Shown here: in pieces, positions 1-9,469 of the stretch | How the letters are laid out: each line of letters begins with the position of its first letter | Numbering within the stretch: the first letter of the stretch is position 1 | Source of the DNA: Vulcanisaeta distributa JCM 11217 | Lineage (GTDB): Archaea > Thermoproteota > Thermoprotei > Thermoproteales > Thermocladiaceae | Direction: 5' to 3' | Assembly (NCBI RefSeq): GCF_001316005.1 | Contig: NZ_BBBJ01000003.1 | Coordinates: 124,001-188,000, forward strand | Length of the DNA stretch: 64,000 bases | The notes under the pieces: model-generated | Seen by the model: the letters and a program-made list of their open reading frames with translations, nothing else | Told to the model about the DNA's origin: nothing | Database searches by the model: none | Program-made: the position numbers and the translations under genes

Positions 1-527
1 ATTGGTGGTATACTGAGTGATAGTGGTAGGTTGAGTAGGGCTAGGCCTGAGACCTTTGAGGTATTAGCGTGGTTGCTCAAATTGGCAGGTAGGATTATAG
101 AGATATAATTAATGCGATGAGTGAGGAGGTTACGTTTTCTGAGAGGATGGCTAGGGTTAAGGGTTTACTTAGGATGAGGGCCTATAGAGCTGGTGAATAC
201 ATAATATGCCTAAGCAATGTGAACGCCTATGAATCATCACTTGCTGACGTATTAATAAAGTCGGGCTGTGATGTAGCATTGGTGGTTTCGGAGCATGATG
301 GAGAAATGAGGTTATTTGGCAGGTGTAGTAGGAGAATTGCTGAGAGGGTCTCATTGGCTGAGGTCTTTAATGACTTAGCACGGTACTTCGGTGGCGAGGG
401 TGGCGGTCACGCGACGGCCGCTGCCTTAAGTGTTAAGGCCAGGATTGACGCAACGACAATGTTGATAAAGGCTTTGAATAGTATTGAAGAGAGGCTTGGT
501 ATTAAGGCGTCGAGAATAATTGAATAA
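1..527 (+). CDS. DHH/DHHA1-family phosphoesterase, 3' part, frameshifted
   Basis: Partial at the window edge. The first ~90 bases read as the end of a DHH domain (a SDSGRLSRARPETF-like stretch followed by LAWLLKLAGR). The part from 117 carries a DHHA1 domain ending in the signature GGGHATAAA, the nucleic-acid binding loop of this phosphoesterase superfamily (nanoRNase/RecJ-like). The two parts are in different frames. Adding one G at the AGGA near 91-93 joins them as ...AGRDYRDIINAMSEE..., so this is one gene and not two. Such enzymes use Mn2+ to hydrolyse short oligonucleotides or cyclic dinucleotides; which substrate applies here cannot be seen because the DHH motif lies outside the window. 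Confidence 0.72.
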
Positions 528-566
528 GTTATTTTAACTATTAATGGCTGGGCGCGTTAGGGCTTA

Positions 567-1929
567 TTACCTTAATCTTAATTCCATAATAACCTTGTCA
601 ATTAAGGGCATTGGTTCTCTAGGTTCATTAACCATACGATGCGCATTTACATTAATCACAACATCATTAACGCTTACGGTACTCACACCAACTCCAACAC
701 CTACATTACCCACCTGAGCATCAAATGACTGATTCGTCCTGGCTACCCCGTTAAATAACTGCAGTGTGCACCATGAAACCTCACTTAACTGCGATTGATA
801 TATTGGCGATAGGTATTGCGTTGGGGGGGTTACCGGTATTACCGATTTGTTGAAGAAATCATACGCCTGCAAATAGCCTCCAAATAGTAATGAGCCATTG
901 AGTAGGTATAACCCCCCCATTGGGTAATCCTTCGTTTCATAAACAGGTATTGAATAGCCGCTCTGCGTCACGTAATTGACCTGAAGCAGGTAGTAAGTAC
1001 CTGGTAAGCATGTTGGATTTATTAACGTGCCATTTGACAGTAGGAGTATTGGCGATGCATATATCACAGGCCCGAAGCGCAAGTCTCGGTCTTTGGTATA
1101 TTGCATATCCATAATTCGTTATTTCACCAATGGTTGTATTAGGACTAAGAGTTATGTGGGTTATCAATGATGAATTAACGTACTCACTAAATGAGTAGCT
1201 AAGGACTTGAAGTACCTCCTGAAAGCCCGAGCTTGGCCATGAACTCGCATTAATGCCTTGACCAACCCACATGGTGAATATGCTTAATCCAGGTAAACCA
1301 ACCTCGTAATACTCACTGACGCTATTGGTGGCTGGGTTATAGCCGTAGTAATAATTCCATAGGTAATACGGCTCACCATTGAGGGCAACCAAGTAACCAC
1401 CAACCGTACTTAACCCACTTAATACCTGCGCAAGACTTTCATTGCTTGTTTCGAAGGCGAAGACCACATACTCCATGTTATTTAAGTCCTCGGTTATTAA
1501 TACGTACCAATTCGCATACGTGGGTTGTGGATATAGTAGGTATAACGGGACTTTTAATGCCCACGTAATACCGCCGGTGTCGTTTGCGATAGCTGTTGCA
1601 TTGAGCAAAACCTCCTGTTGTATGGTGGTTCTTGACGCATTGATTACGTATAGTGTGAACTCCCTACCTGCCGTTGCCACCCAGATAGGTGTTATGTTGC
1701 TAATCAATGAGTCTTCACGATAAGTTAATGGGTACACATTAACGATGTTACTTAGGAACTGCACTGTGGGTCTTGAGTCCGTTAGGTTCATGCTTATTAC
1801 ATATGTCGTGTAGACTACCGGTGTAGGTGCTGGGCCATAAATAGTACCTGCGTAGGTAATAAATGAGATAAATATCAATAAAATCACTAGAGATACTGTA
1901 AATAATATCCACTTATTAGTCATCATCAT
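567..1929 (-). CDS. Membrane-anchored extracytoplasmic protein, unknown family, frameshifted
   Basis: About 450 residues. The first ~28 residues are a single hydrophobic segment after MMMTNKW, so the protein is probably exported and anchored by its N-terminus. The remainder is rich in Asn, Thr, Ser, Tyr and NxS/T sequons, typical of archaeal surface proteins. The frame changes near 1085-1090 between ...YAIYQRP and DLRFGPVIYA. Reading CCGGGAGAC instead of the present CCGAGAC would restore it. C7/G7 runs at 823-829 and 912-918 encode Pro-Pro and Gly-Gly in frame. A TATA element 26 bases upstream supports the start at 1929. I do not recognise the family. Confidence 0.6.
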
Positions 1930-1950
1930 TATTTAACGTTGTGCTACAAT

Positions 1951-1960
1951 TATATATAAG
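1951..1960 (-). promoter_or_regulatory. TATA element for the 1929 gene
   Basis: On the minus strand this reads CTTATATATA, centred 26 bases before the ATG at 1929. That is the spacing expected for leaderless archaeal transcription. Inferred from spacing only. Confidence 0.55.
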
Positions 1961-2034
1961 TTTCTCACCGCTAAGAGTTACTGAAATTATGAAACAGAAG
2001 TATTTTAGGGGGGGTTTGTTACTTAATAAATTGA

Positions 2035-3570
2035 ATGAGCCTAGACTTTCAGTTAATAAAACCAGTTGGTCAACTTAAGGAGTTAGAGAGATACCCATTA
2101 TATGAGCCATTTGCATACGCCACAATAGTCCAGGATGAGAGGACCGGGGGGGATATAATGTATTACCTCGAGGAAATAACACTTGACCCCATCGAGCAAC
2201 AGGTATATAAGGAGTTGGTGAGGATTGTAATGCTTGAGCTACCACCACCTGAGGAATTGACAAAAATGGGTGACGTGAAGAATTACTTGCTTAACGAGTT
2301 AAAGAAGATTGTTGGTAGGTACAGGAGACTCTTTAGAAACGTGCCACCATCGTCATTCGCCAAGTTCCTATATTACATGGAGAGGGATTTACTTGGTTAT
2401 GGACCTATTGATGCCCTGATGAGGGATGAGAATATTGAGGATATATCATGTGATGGCGTTGGTAGGCCCATCTATGTATTTCACAGGAGATATGAGTCTA
2501 TACCTACGAATATAGTTCCAATGACTGACCAGGCCCTTGATGACTTAGTCGTTAAGTTAATACACATGTCCGGTAGGCACGTTTCGGTAGCAACGCCAAT
2601 AGTCGATGCTCAGTTGCCTGATGGTTCTAGAATAGCAGTCACGTATAGGAGGGAGGTTTCGCCTGGAGGTTCGACGTTCACGATAAGGAAGTTTAGGAAG
2701 AACCCATTAACATTCACGGAGCTCGTTAGGTTTGGTAACATTAGTGCTGAGATTGCTGGTTACTTCTGGGTGATGCTTGATAATGGCAGGTCATTCCTGG
2801 TGCTTGGCGTCACTGGCGCCGGTAAGACGAGTTTCCTCAATGCCATGGCAACATTCATCAGGCCTCACATGAAGATAATAACCGTTGAGGAAGTCCCAGA
2901 GATAAACCTGCCTCACAAGAACTGGGTTAGGCTCGTCACAAGGCAGAGTTATGGAACTGAGAAAATAAATGAAATCACGCTATTTGACCTAGTCAAGGCA
3001 ACACTTAGAATGAGGCCTGACTACCTAATCGTTGGTGAGATTAGGGGGGGTGAGGAGGCCTACGTATTGTTCCAAGCAGTGAATACCGGCCATAGTGGTA
3101 TATCAACTATGCACGCGGAGTCCTTCGAGGCAGCTGTTAATAGGCTTATGAGCCCACCAATGAACATACCACCAGCATATATACCCGCCATGAACATATT
3201 CGTCATGATTAAGAGGGTTAAAATTGGTGGTAAGCTGACAAGGAGGGTCACCGAGGTTGGTGAGGTTTACATGGATGGTGATAAGATAAGGTTTAACACG
3301 GTATTTAGGTGGAATCCGAGGACTGACACTCATGATTCCTTCGTTGAAAAGAGTATTTTGGTTAAGCAAATTAGTGATATGACGGGTAAAGATGTTGATG
3401 AAATTCTCAGGGAGATAGATACTAGGGCTAAGATCGTTAATTGGATGTTGGAGAATGGAATATTCAATTTTGAGGATGTTTCAACGTACGTACAGACGTA
3501 CTATACAAACCCAGATAAGATACTTAACCAGGTCTTTGGGAAGGTGAGTGAAGTTGAAAGTACTACTTAA
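2035..3570 (+). CDS. Type II/IV secretion (VirB11/TadA/FlaI-type) ATPase
   Basis: 511 residues. An N-terminal helical domain precedes the RecA-like motor with Walker A GVTGAGKTS at ~258-266, an Asp/Glu box VEEVPEINLPH at ~285, Walker B IVGEIRGGEEAY at ~330-341 and the His box TGHSGISTMHAES. These proteins form hexamers at the inner face of the membrane and power assembly of type IV pili, archaella or DNA-uptake machines. The Walker B box normally reads GEIRG-E-E; the extra Gly comes from a G7 run at 3044-3050. No FlaJ/TadC-type platform and no pilin with a class III signal is seen next to it. The downstream gene overlaps by 23 bases, so the genes are probably co-transcribed. Confidence 0.88.
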   Translation: MSLDFQLIKPVGQLKELERYPLYEPFAYATIVQDERTGGDIMYYLEEITLDPIEQQVYKELVRIVMLELPPPEELTKMGDVKNYLLNELKKIVGRYRRLFRNVPPSSFAKFLYYMERDLLGYGPIDALMRDENIEDISCDGVGRPIYVFHRRYESIPTNIVPMTDQALDDLVVKLIHMSGRHVSVATPIVDAQLPDGSRIAVTYRREVSPGGSTFTIRKFRKNPLTFTELVRFGNISAEIAGYFWVMLDNGRSFLVLGVTGAGKTSFLNAMATFIRPHMKIITVEEVPEINLPHKNWVRLVTRQSYGTEKINEITLFDLVKATLRMRPDYLIVGEIRGGEEAYVLFQAVNTGHSGISTMHAESFEAAVNRLMSPPMNIPPAYIPAMNIFVMIKRVKIGGKLTRRVTEVGEVYMDGDKIRFNTVFRWNPRTDTHDSFVEKSILVKQISDMTGKDVDEILREIDTRAKIVNWMLENGIFNFEDVSTYVQTYYTNPDKILNQVFGKVSEVESTT

Positions 3571-3919
3571 ATTTAAAGACCTTAACTCCCTAGTTAAGTA
3601 TTTGAATGAGGAATTGAATAAATTATTAATAGCCAAGAAAGTACTGGAGGAGGAAATGAAGAAGGATTCTCTCGTGGATGTAATCGAGATAGGAAACAAT
3701 GGTAATATTAACATGAGGAGGGATAGAATATCAGAAATAATGAACGGGATGATTAAGGAGCTTAATAGTAGAATTGAACAAATAAACCTATTGCTTGAGG
3801 AGATTAAGGAGGAATTTAATGATAGTAATTTCACGGGAATTGTATTGCTAGAATTCAATAATGGAATACCAAACCGAGTGTTGCTATCGCAACCCTTAAC
3901 CCTGGGTGAATTCCAATGA
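3548..3919 (+). CDS. Small helical protein of the 2-7 kb array
   Basis: 123 residues starting at a GTG that overlaps the ATPase gene by 23 bases. N-terminal strand KVLLKF is followed by DLNSLVKYLNEEL and two long charged, coiled-coil-like helices. Near the end comes the strand-turn-strand FTGIVLLEFNNGIPNRVLL. The same order (KxFKxxNxL..., helices, hydrophobic strand, xxGIP or DSIP turn, strand) recurs in the protein from 4772-5176 and in looser form in its neighbours. No known family recognised. The overlap with an ATPase gene suggests a partner or regulatory role in that machine (inference). Confidence 0.6.
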   Translation: MKLKVLLKFKDLNSLVKYLNEELNKLLIAKKVLEEEMKKDSLVDVIEIGNNGNINMRRDRISEIMNGMIKELNSRIEQINLLLEEIKEEFNDSNFTGIVLLEFNNGIPNRVLLSQPLTLGEFQ

Positions 3920-4775
3920 TAGTGCCAATACCCATATTAGTGATAGCGATAATGATCGGAATGATAATACTAGGCCTAATTAGGCCTCCCCCTCACGGTA
4001 ATACTACCCCTACTTGGCATTTACATAATATTAATGTTAATACCCTACATATTACCAAACCTAATGATTAATCAATACCTTAATATTAAATACATAGTAC
4101 TTCCAGTAATAGGTTTAGCAATTGGCTATGGATTATCCATATTAATAAGTAAGTATATGAATATTGATGTACGTTCATTACTTGGATTAGGGCGGCCTCA
4201 AAGGAAGGTTAAGAGGCCAAAAACCGTAAGTAAGCAAAAGATTGAAAAGAAGCCTGAGATTAAGCCTGAGGATTTAGATAAGCTCATTAATGAGTCAATT
4301 AGTGCATTGAGACTTGGCATATCGACCAATGAGGCATTGGGTAGTTGGGTTGAGTATTATGATGGTTGGACAGACGCCATAATAAGTATTTCCAGGAGGT
4401 TTATTGATATTAAGGAGAGTGCCGATATTATAAATAAGGATGCACTATTCCTATCAAGGATTAAGCAATATGAAAGCAAGGCCCTAGCACTTGGCCTAAC
4501 CCTTAGGGAGGAATCAGCCTTTAAGAAGCAGAGGAGGTCAAGGGCTAAAGGCGGTGAGGAGAGGTTGGTGACCTACGTTAGGCCTGAGGAGCTAGTTAGT
4601 GAGTTGATGTCCACTGCACAGTTAATGAGTGGTTATGTTGATGAGTTCAACGAAATATTTGAAAAGTTGATTCACGATAAGGAGATCTCTCAGTACATGG
4701 TTAATTCACAAATACTTGTTCTCTATGTGGATGGCATACCTAGGAAGTTCATAACAATTAATAGGGGGTGGTTAA
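3917..4775 (+). CDS. Membrane protein with cytoplasmic helical tail, frameshifted
   Basis: Reconstructed. ATG at 3917 overlaps the previous stop (ATGA). The first ~25 codons form a membrane segment (MIVPIPILVIAIMIGMIILG). A C5 run at 3988-3992 then breaks the frame. With four C it continues ...LIRPPLTVILPLLGIYIILM into two or three more membrane segments, then a basic linker and a long helical region. A second odd run, G5 at 4764-4768, should be four: the protein would then stop as ...ITINRGG at 4775, ending in the VLYVDGIPRKFITI strand-turn-strand seen in neighbouring small proteins. It is too short and differently built for a TadC/FlaJ platform, but could serve as the membrane anchor of the ATPase at 2035. 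Confidence 0.6.
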
Positions 4776-5176
4776 CCCTCCTCATTCTGCATAATAATCA
4801 TTGCAGGTATTGAATCAACAAGTAAGGCGATTATTGGGCGGTTCTTATCAATATTAAGTGATTCTAACCTATCAATTACTGACTTTATAATTGCCGACCT
4901 CCTCTGCACATAGCCGGCAACATCATTGATAACATTACTTTTTGTGTTAGTACCCGGCTTATAAACAATCCTTAGGGAGAATACCTCTGAGGAACCATCA
5001 ATAAACCTAATATTCTCAGAAATCTCACTCGCCAATGCAGTATTATTCTCAGAACCAAGCACCTCATTCCAATTTTGCCTAAGCATATACATGAACCTAT
5101 ACGAATTACTTAATTCACCCTTCAATGCTTGAATTAACTCATTCATTGACTTAAATCTCTTAATTTCTATAATCAT
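4772..5176 (-). CDS. Small helical protein of the array, distal gene of minus operon
   Basis: 134 residues: strand MIIEIKRF, helix SMNELIQALKGELSN, more helices, and a C-terminal IIALLVDSIPAMIIMQ strand-turn-strand. It closely matches the layout of the plus-strand protein at 3548-3919 and the tail of 3917-4775. Its stop codon overlaps the stop of the converging gene at 4775. ATGA overlap with the gene upstream at 5173. Function unknown. Confidence 0.6.
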   Translation of the reverse strand: MIIEIKRFKSMNELIQALKGELSNSYRFMYMLRQNWNEVLGSENNTALASEISENIRFIDGSSEVFSLRIVYKPGTNTKSNVINDVAGYVQRRSAIIKSVIDRLESLNIDKNRPIIALLVDSIPAMIIMQNEEG

Positions 5177-5307
5177 GGTGATTCACCAATCAATTCCTCA
5201 AGTTTCCTAAACTGCTCCGGGTAATTTATATCACTTAATTTAATCGTTGTTTCAAAACTCCTTGAGTTACTATTAATCGCTGAGATCGCGTCATCAATCA
5301 TCTTCAT
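5173..5307 (-). CDS. 44-residue small protein
   Basis: Short open frame from ATG at 5307 to TGA at 5173, starting MKMIDDAISAINSNSRSFE and ending EELIGESP. The start overlaps the stop of the upstream gene and the stop overlaps the start of the downstream one (ATGA), so it fills an otherwise uncoding gap inside a tightly overlapped operon. This placement is the main support. Predicted helical, with a short strand TIKLSDI. No family recognised. Confidence 0.5.
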   Translation of the reverse strand: MKMIDDAISAINSNSRSFETTIKLSDINYPEQFRKLEELIGESP

Positions 5308-5813
5308 TATCCTGCCAATTCATCGGCCGTTAATCCAATAATACCGTTTAGAATACTCGGCACCTCAGTCGTTTCCTTAATACTGGGTAAGTAGAGCAAT
5401 GATGTGTCTGACATATCAGGTAATGAGTAGCCTATTATTACGTCTATTGATGAGTCATCTATCATAACCAAATATTCATCATTCACACCGAGCTTCTCGG
5501 CAAATTCCATGACCTGTTTAATGGACATGAGCACGTTTGTATAATAATTAATTGCGTCCCTAATCACCTCCTTGTAGCCATTAGCCGTTAATACATATAT
5601 TACCTCAATATCATCAACCTTAGTTGTTATGTTAGAATCGCCCTTAACATACGTAGCTGAGGACTTGCCCCTTAACTCTCTTGTTAATTTGCTCATGAGT
5701 TCGTTATCAGGGTTATACGCATATATCTCATTAATAATCTGCATTATTTCATTAAGCCTATTGCCAAGATCCAGCACTATATCCCTTAACTTATCACTTC
5801 TTAGTACTATCAA
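5307..5813 (-). CDS. Helical protein of the array (168 residues)
   Basis: Begins MIVLRSDKLRDIVLDLGNRL, with a helical middle and a central strand pair VDDIEVIYVL. A late EYLVMIDDSSIDVIIGYSL resembles the hydrophobic-strand / Asp-turn / strand motif of its neighbours. Overlaps both flanking genes by 1-4 bases, hence part of one operon (6574 to 4772). Function unknown; a structural or regulatory subunit of the neighbouring ATPase machine is a guess from context. Confidence 0.58.
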   Translation of the reverse strand: MIVLRSDKLRDIVLDLGNRLNEIMQIINEIYAYNPDNELMSKLTRELRGKSSATYVKGDSNITTKVDDIEVIYVLTANGYKEVIRDAINYYTNVLMSIKQVMEFAEKLGVNDEYLVMIDDSSIDVIIGYSLPDMSDTSLLYLPSIKETTEVPSILNGIIGLTADELAG

Positions 5814-6181
5814 GGTTGATCACCACTAGATGGTACATCACCGAAGTACCTAACCATGGCTTTAAGCTCATGATCCTTAAGCTTACCTAACCTGGCATCA
5901 AGGGCTTCATAAATTGCGTATTCTAGTTTAAGAAATTGAACAGCCTTTAAAAACAACTCCCTATAAGCCTCCTTTGACGGTTTTTTATATAGGACTATCG
6001 ATATTGAATTAGGTATATCAATGATCAACTTCTCGCTCTTATCAGGTAAATTGCCTTCATTATTAATCTTATTGTATATTTCATATAAGTTCTTCACGTA
6101 CTCCGTAACCCTTCTCTTACTCTCGAGTATCCTCCTATGCAATTCCTTTACATCGATGCTTATATCGAGACTCGCACTCAT
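5810..6181 (-). CDS. Helical protein of the array (123 residues)
   Basis: Starts MSASLDISIDVKELHRRILES and continues with two charged helices around the strand pair LIIDIPNSISIVLYKK. That pair is another version of the hydrophobic strand / D-x-P turn / strand found in the array. ATGA overlaps on both sides. No recognised domain. Confidence 0.58.
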   Translation of the reverse strand: MSASLDISIDVKELHRRILESKRRVTEYVKNLYEIYNKINNEGNLPDKSEKLIIDIPNSISIVLYKKPSKEAYRELFLKAVQFLKLEYAIYEALDARLGKLKDHELKAMVRYFGDVPSSGDQP

Positions 6182-6574
6182 GGCATTATCACCAACTTCG
6201 TCTTCTTATTAGCATAGTCTATCATGATCATTACAGATGCATTTCTATCCTTAATTCCACTTAAGTACTTACTCACCTTATCAATTTCACCTACTACATA
6301 ATTAATATTGCCATCTATCGTATTTAATTTGTTCAATAACCATGTTGAGTGGGGGTGCGATATGTATATTCAGTGCATGTGGTATAGCTTGCACCGTTAT
6401 TACCTGATGGGATGGTTGAAAACCAAGTTTCGCGAGTTTCTCTTCCGTGTCAGCATTTATTTTCAGTTTCTCCCTAATTTCACCATAACGTTCCCTTAGA
6501 TTCAATAATTGTTCTTTAATTATATTCAATTTAGTTATTGCATCCTCAACCGTATTAAATAATAGCACTAACAT
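6178..6574 (-). CDS. Helical protein of the array, frameshifted at a G5 run
   Basis: Reconstructed. The frame from 6574 (MLVLLFNTVEDAITKLNIIKEQL...) breaks at the G5 run 6351-6355. With four G it continues IAPHSTWLLNKLNTIDG... and ends SVMIMIDYANKKTKLVIMP at 6178. This restores both the strand / Asp-turn / strand ending typical of the array and an ATGA overlap with the next gene, which is strong local evidence that the break is not real. Preceded by a TATA element. First gene of the overlapping run. Confidence 0.6.
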
Positions 6575-6595
6575 TCAGATTCTCATTAATTAGGC

Positions 6596-6605
6596 TATAT
6601 TTATT
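6596..6605 (-). promoter_or_regulatory. TATA element of the minus-strand small-protein operon
   Basis: Minus strand AATAAATATA, centred about 26 bases before the ATG at 6574. Suggests one leaderless transcript running to 4772. Confidence 0.5.
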
Positions 6606-6650
6606 CTTTACTTGTGGAATTGATGATGAGATTCCACGTGAGTCCGTGTA

Positions 6651-6878
6651 TTAAGTCTCCTCCCTAATTAACCTGGAGATCTCACTTATGGCTCTATTTA
6701 TGTCCCTAATATCATTATGTATTGCCACTATCTCTGCAATGATTAATGAATTATCAAGGCACTTAATGAGTAGGTCAGCCCAGCTCTTTGAGTGATATAT
6801 CTGCTTAAGCTTTTTCAGCTCTTCATATTGCTGCTCATCAACCTCTATCACGATCCTCTTCTTGCCATTCTTAGCCAT
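6651..6878 (-). CDS. Ribbon-helix-helix-like small protein, possible regulator
   Basis: 75 residues. A basic start MAKNGKKR leads into a strand RIVIEVD, then helix EQQYEELKKLKQIYH and helix SKSWADLLIKCLDN. This is the strand-helix-helix order of CopG/Arc DNA-binding proteins, which dimerise to bind operators. A C-terminal amphipathic helix follows (IRDINRAISEISRLI). It lies directly upstream of the small-protein operon, so control of that operon is plausible but unproven. Confidence 0.5.
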   Translation of the reverse strand: MAKNGKKRIVIEVDEQQYEELKKLKQIYHSKSWADLLIKCLDNSLIIAEIVAIHNDIRDINRAISEISRLIREET

Positions 6879-6923
6879 GCAGCTAATGGACTATTAACTA
6901 ATTTTAAAGTTAACCTTCTAGAA

Positions 6924-9352
6924 CTACTTACCTCTTTTTAGCGACTTTGTAACACTGATCATGAATTCCGGTATTTCGACATACTTTACATAGTATTGAA
7001 TGAGGACTTTAATTACCTCTCTAAGCATCAACATAAGTGTTGACTTTCTAATATTAAGAACCTTGGCTGCCTCCCTCCATGGCCTCGCCTGCAACACCTT
7101 ACAGATTAGTGCCTCTTCATAGAACTGGGGCAGGGCAATATTATCAATGCCCCCCCTCCTCAGGTAATAAGTCTTCACAAGCTCCGTTATTGCATCGGCC
7201 GTGTTCTCATAGGTCATTGGACCCCCCCATGAATAGGCGACCAAGCGCCTAACCTGGGCCTCCGTGAGCCTAGGGCTGTATTCTGGGTCTAGGGCCTGAC
7301 CCCCCCAGTCAGTAAGTAGCATCCTGACTACATCAGGTTCCATGTCGTGGAATGGACCCTGCAATGAATTAAGTAGCCTTAGCCTAAACTCCTTATTCGC
7401 ATATATTGCAGCGTCCTTAGCCTTCTCACTTATCGGCTTAACAAGCAATACACTATACTCACCACTTATTGGATTCCTCTCGGGGGCTTATGTGAACAGG
7501 CATGTAACCATTCTTAATCCAGAAATTCAGTAACTTTGCATTTACACCAAAGCCAACACCAACCCAGTCAATACCCTTTTCCCTGGCCTCCTCCTCAATC
7601 CTCCTAAGCATCTCAGTACCAAGGCCCCCCCTATCCTGAAGCTCGGGGGGGTGCGTCGCAATCCTAATAATCCTCCAACCCTTCAATTTCGCGAAGTCCG
7701 TGAGCCCCCCCCAATACTTAATCAACCTATCTGGTATTATATTTCCGGGCAATTTTAATCCCCTCACAACCATGTCGATTAAGTCATCGCTTATGCCACC
7801 CTCCTCAGCCAACTCCACGGATACCACGATCTTTCCATTACTAAGTGTTAGAGCCTTATGAAGTGGTGCGGTGCGTCCATCATCATGCCAAGGTCATCAG
7901 GCTCATTCCTATAGTGAGCCTGGACATAAATGCCAAAGAATTGCCTAAGCCTATCCTCACTTTCCAGGAAAAACTCCTTGGGATTAGGTATTAGGTATTC
8001 GAATTTATGCTTACTTATTAATTCATAATCCTCATCAGTTATTTTTGCGGGCTCGGCATCAAGCAATAGTGTATCAAATAACCATTGCTCCACCGGGTCA
8101 TTTGGTGCATACCTAATTGGTTCCTTGAGTTCGTACTCAATAACCTTCGTACTCCTATCCTCACGCAAATACTTAAGGAACCTAAGGCTGAAGCCTCTAC
8201 CTGCACCCTCATAGCCATGTATTGTGGATGCATATATAACCCTGTTAAACCTCTCGTGTATTCCATATAGTACTGGGAGCGGTATCATTGCAGCCTCATC
8301 AACGACCACTATGTCCCTACCCTCCTCGCTGAGCATGTCGTATGGCCTCACATAATCTATGAAGATGGAGATGCCGACCTTGACCGAAACAACATCACCG
8401 CCCCAGTAACTCACGTCTACGTCGTAATTCAACGCCTTAAGGCCCTTTATCACGAACTCCATCAGCGTTGAGACATTGCTCGGGTTCATTGCCGTGACTG
8501 CGAACCGAGCCCTACCCTTAGCCTTCCTAAGCCTATGAGCAAGAGCCGCCAGCGCCAAGCCAATGATTGCTGACTTACCCCCCCCTACCCCCCCTATCCG
8601 CAATTAACACGACATTTACCTTTTTACCCTTCGGAGGTCTCTCAAGCAATACCTCCATTGCCCTAAGGGCCTCAACCTGGTCCTGGGTCTTCGCTAATTC
8701 GTAAATGACCTTTGAAAACCTAATTCTCTCAGGCATTACTATCTCCCTTGGCTTCCAGGGCTGTGAATCGCCAATGACAGGTTCCTTGATTACCTCATCA
8801 TTACCAACATTAATTATTAACGCCTTACTCATGCCCATTAACTTATTCCAGAACCTAATCTTCAGGAAATGCCTAACATCCTCAGGCCTGTACTGAGGAA
8901 CTAATAGGCTCTGCTGAAACTTCGTTAATTGCCTAACCCACTCATCCAGCGGTGGTATCATGAATACGTAAACACCACCACCCCCCCTAACAATGCCGCC
9001 CAACCTACCGACATCATTTGGCTTTAGGTCATTCATTAAGTCAAGGATTGCGAAGTCGACTGTGGTGCCGAGGAGCTTATCCGTATCCTTATATGGCCTA
9101 TAGTCAATACTTACGGGAATCCCTTCAACAAACTCCTTAAACTTACTCATTCTCCTCTGTGCATCTGAATATTCGGGTTGATACATGTACAGCCCATGCG
9201 GTTCCTTAACCATTGATGAGAATACCCTGAGGACTTCAGCGGCGTACTTGGCGAGTTTTTCCTCATCAGTGCCTACGAGGACTACGAGTCCTCTATGATT
9301 TGAGGATAACCCCCTCCTTAACCAAGCCCTGCAACAGTTCTACCCAGCCCAT
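6924..9352 (-). CDS. tmcA: tRNA(Met) cytidine acetyltransferase TmcA, multiple frame breaks
   Basis: About 800 residues, the normal TmcA length. TmcA uses acetyl-CoA and ATP to make N4-acetylcytidine in the tRNA wobble position (and in rRNA in archaea). Seen in order: N-terminal domain (NHRGLVVLVGTDEEKLAKY), RecA-like helicase module with the P-loop, DEAA box (VVVDEAAMIPLP), GNAT acetyltransferase (AxHP-ELQ-D-G-LG) and C-terminal helical domain (HISPERNPISGEYSVLLVKP). Breaks: C5 at 9310-9314, C8 and C7 at 8578-8585 and 8588-8594, a short CC at 7854-7855, and G5 at 7482-7486. The P-loop should read ADRGRGKSA; the two runs inflate both Gly codons. Start at ATG 9352 after correcting the first run. 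Confidence 0.92.
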
Positions 9353-9416
9353 ATCCTCTGTACAGCCTTACCAATGTGAATTAGGGCTTATAAACATATG
9401 CGAATTGCATTAATTG

Positions 9417-9469
9417 GTGATTAGGCGCGTTGGTTCTGAGCAGTGATGAGTGACGGGCGAGAAGGATGA
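9417..9469 (+). ncRNA. Box C/D guide RNA, second guide matching 16S rRNA
   Basis: Box C GTGATTA 9417-9423, a 12-base guide, box D' CTGA 9436-9439, a 3-base spacer, box C' GTGATGA 9443-9449, then a second guide beginning GTGACGGGCG. That guide is complementary to the universal CGCCCGTCAC of the 16S 3' decoding region. The final box D is weak (ATGA at 9466-9469), leaving a longer second guide. The first half has the exact spacing of archaeal C/D sRNAs that direct 2'-O-methylation with fibrillarin. It fills the intergenic space between tmcA and the next gene. Confidence 0.6.

Noticed and set aside
9353-9469. Protein-coding gene between tmcA and the glycosylase-like gene
   Set aside because: No frame with a sensible start; C/D boxes explain the sequence better.
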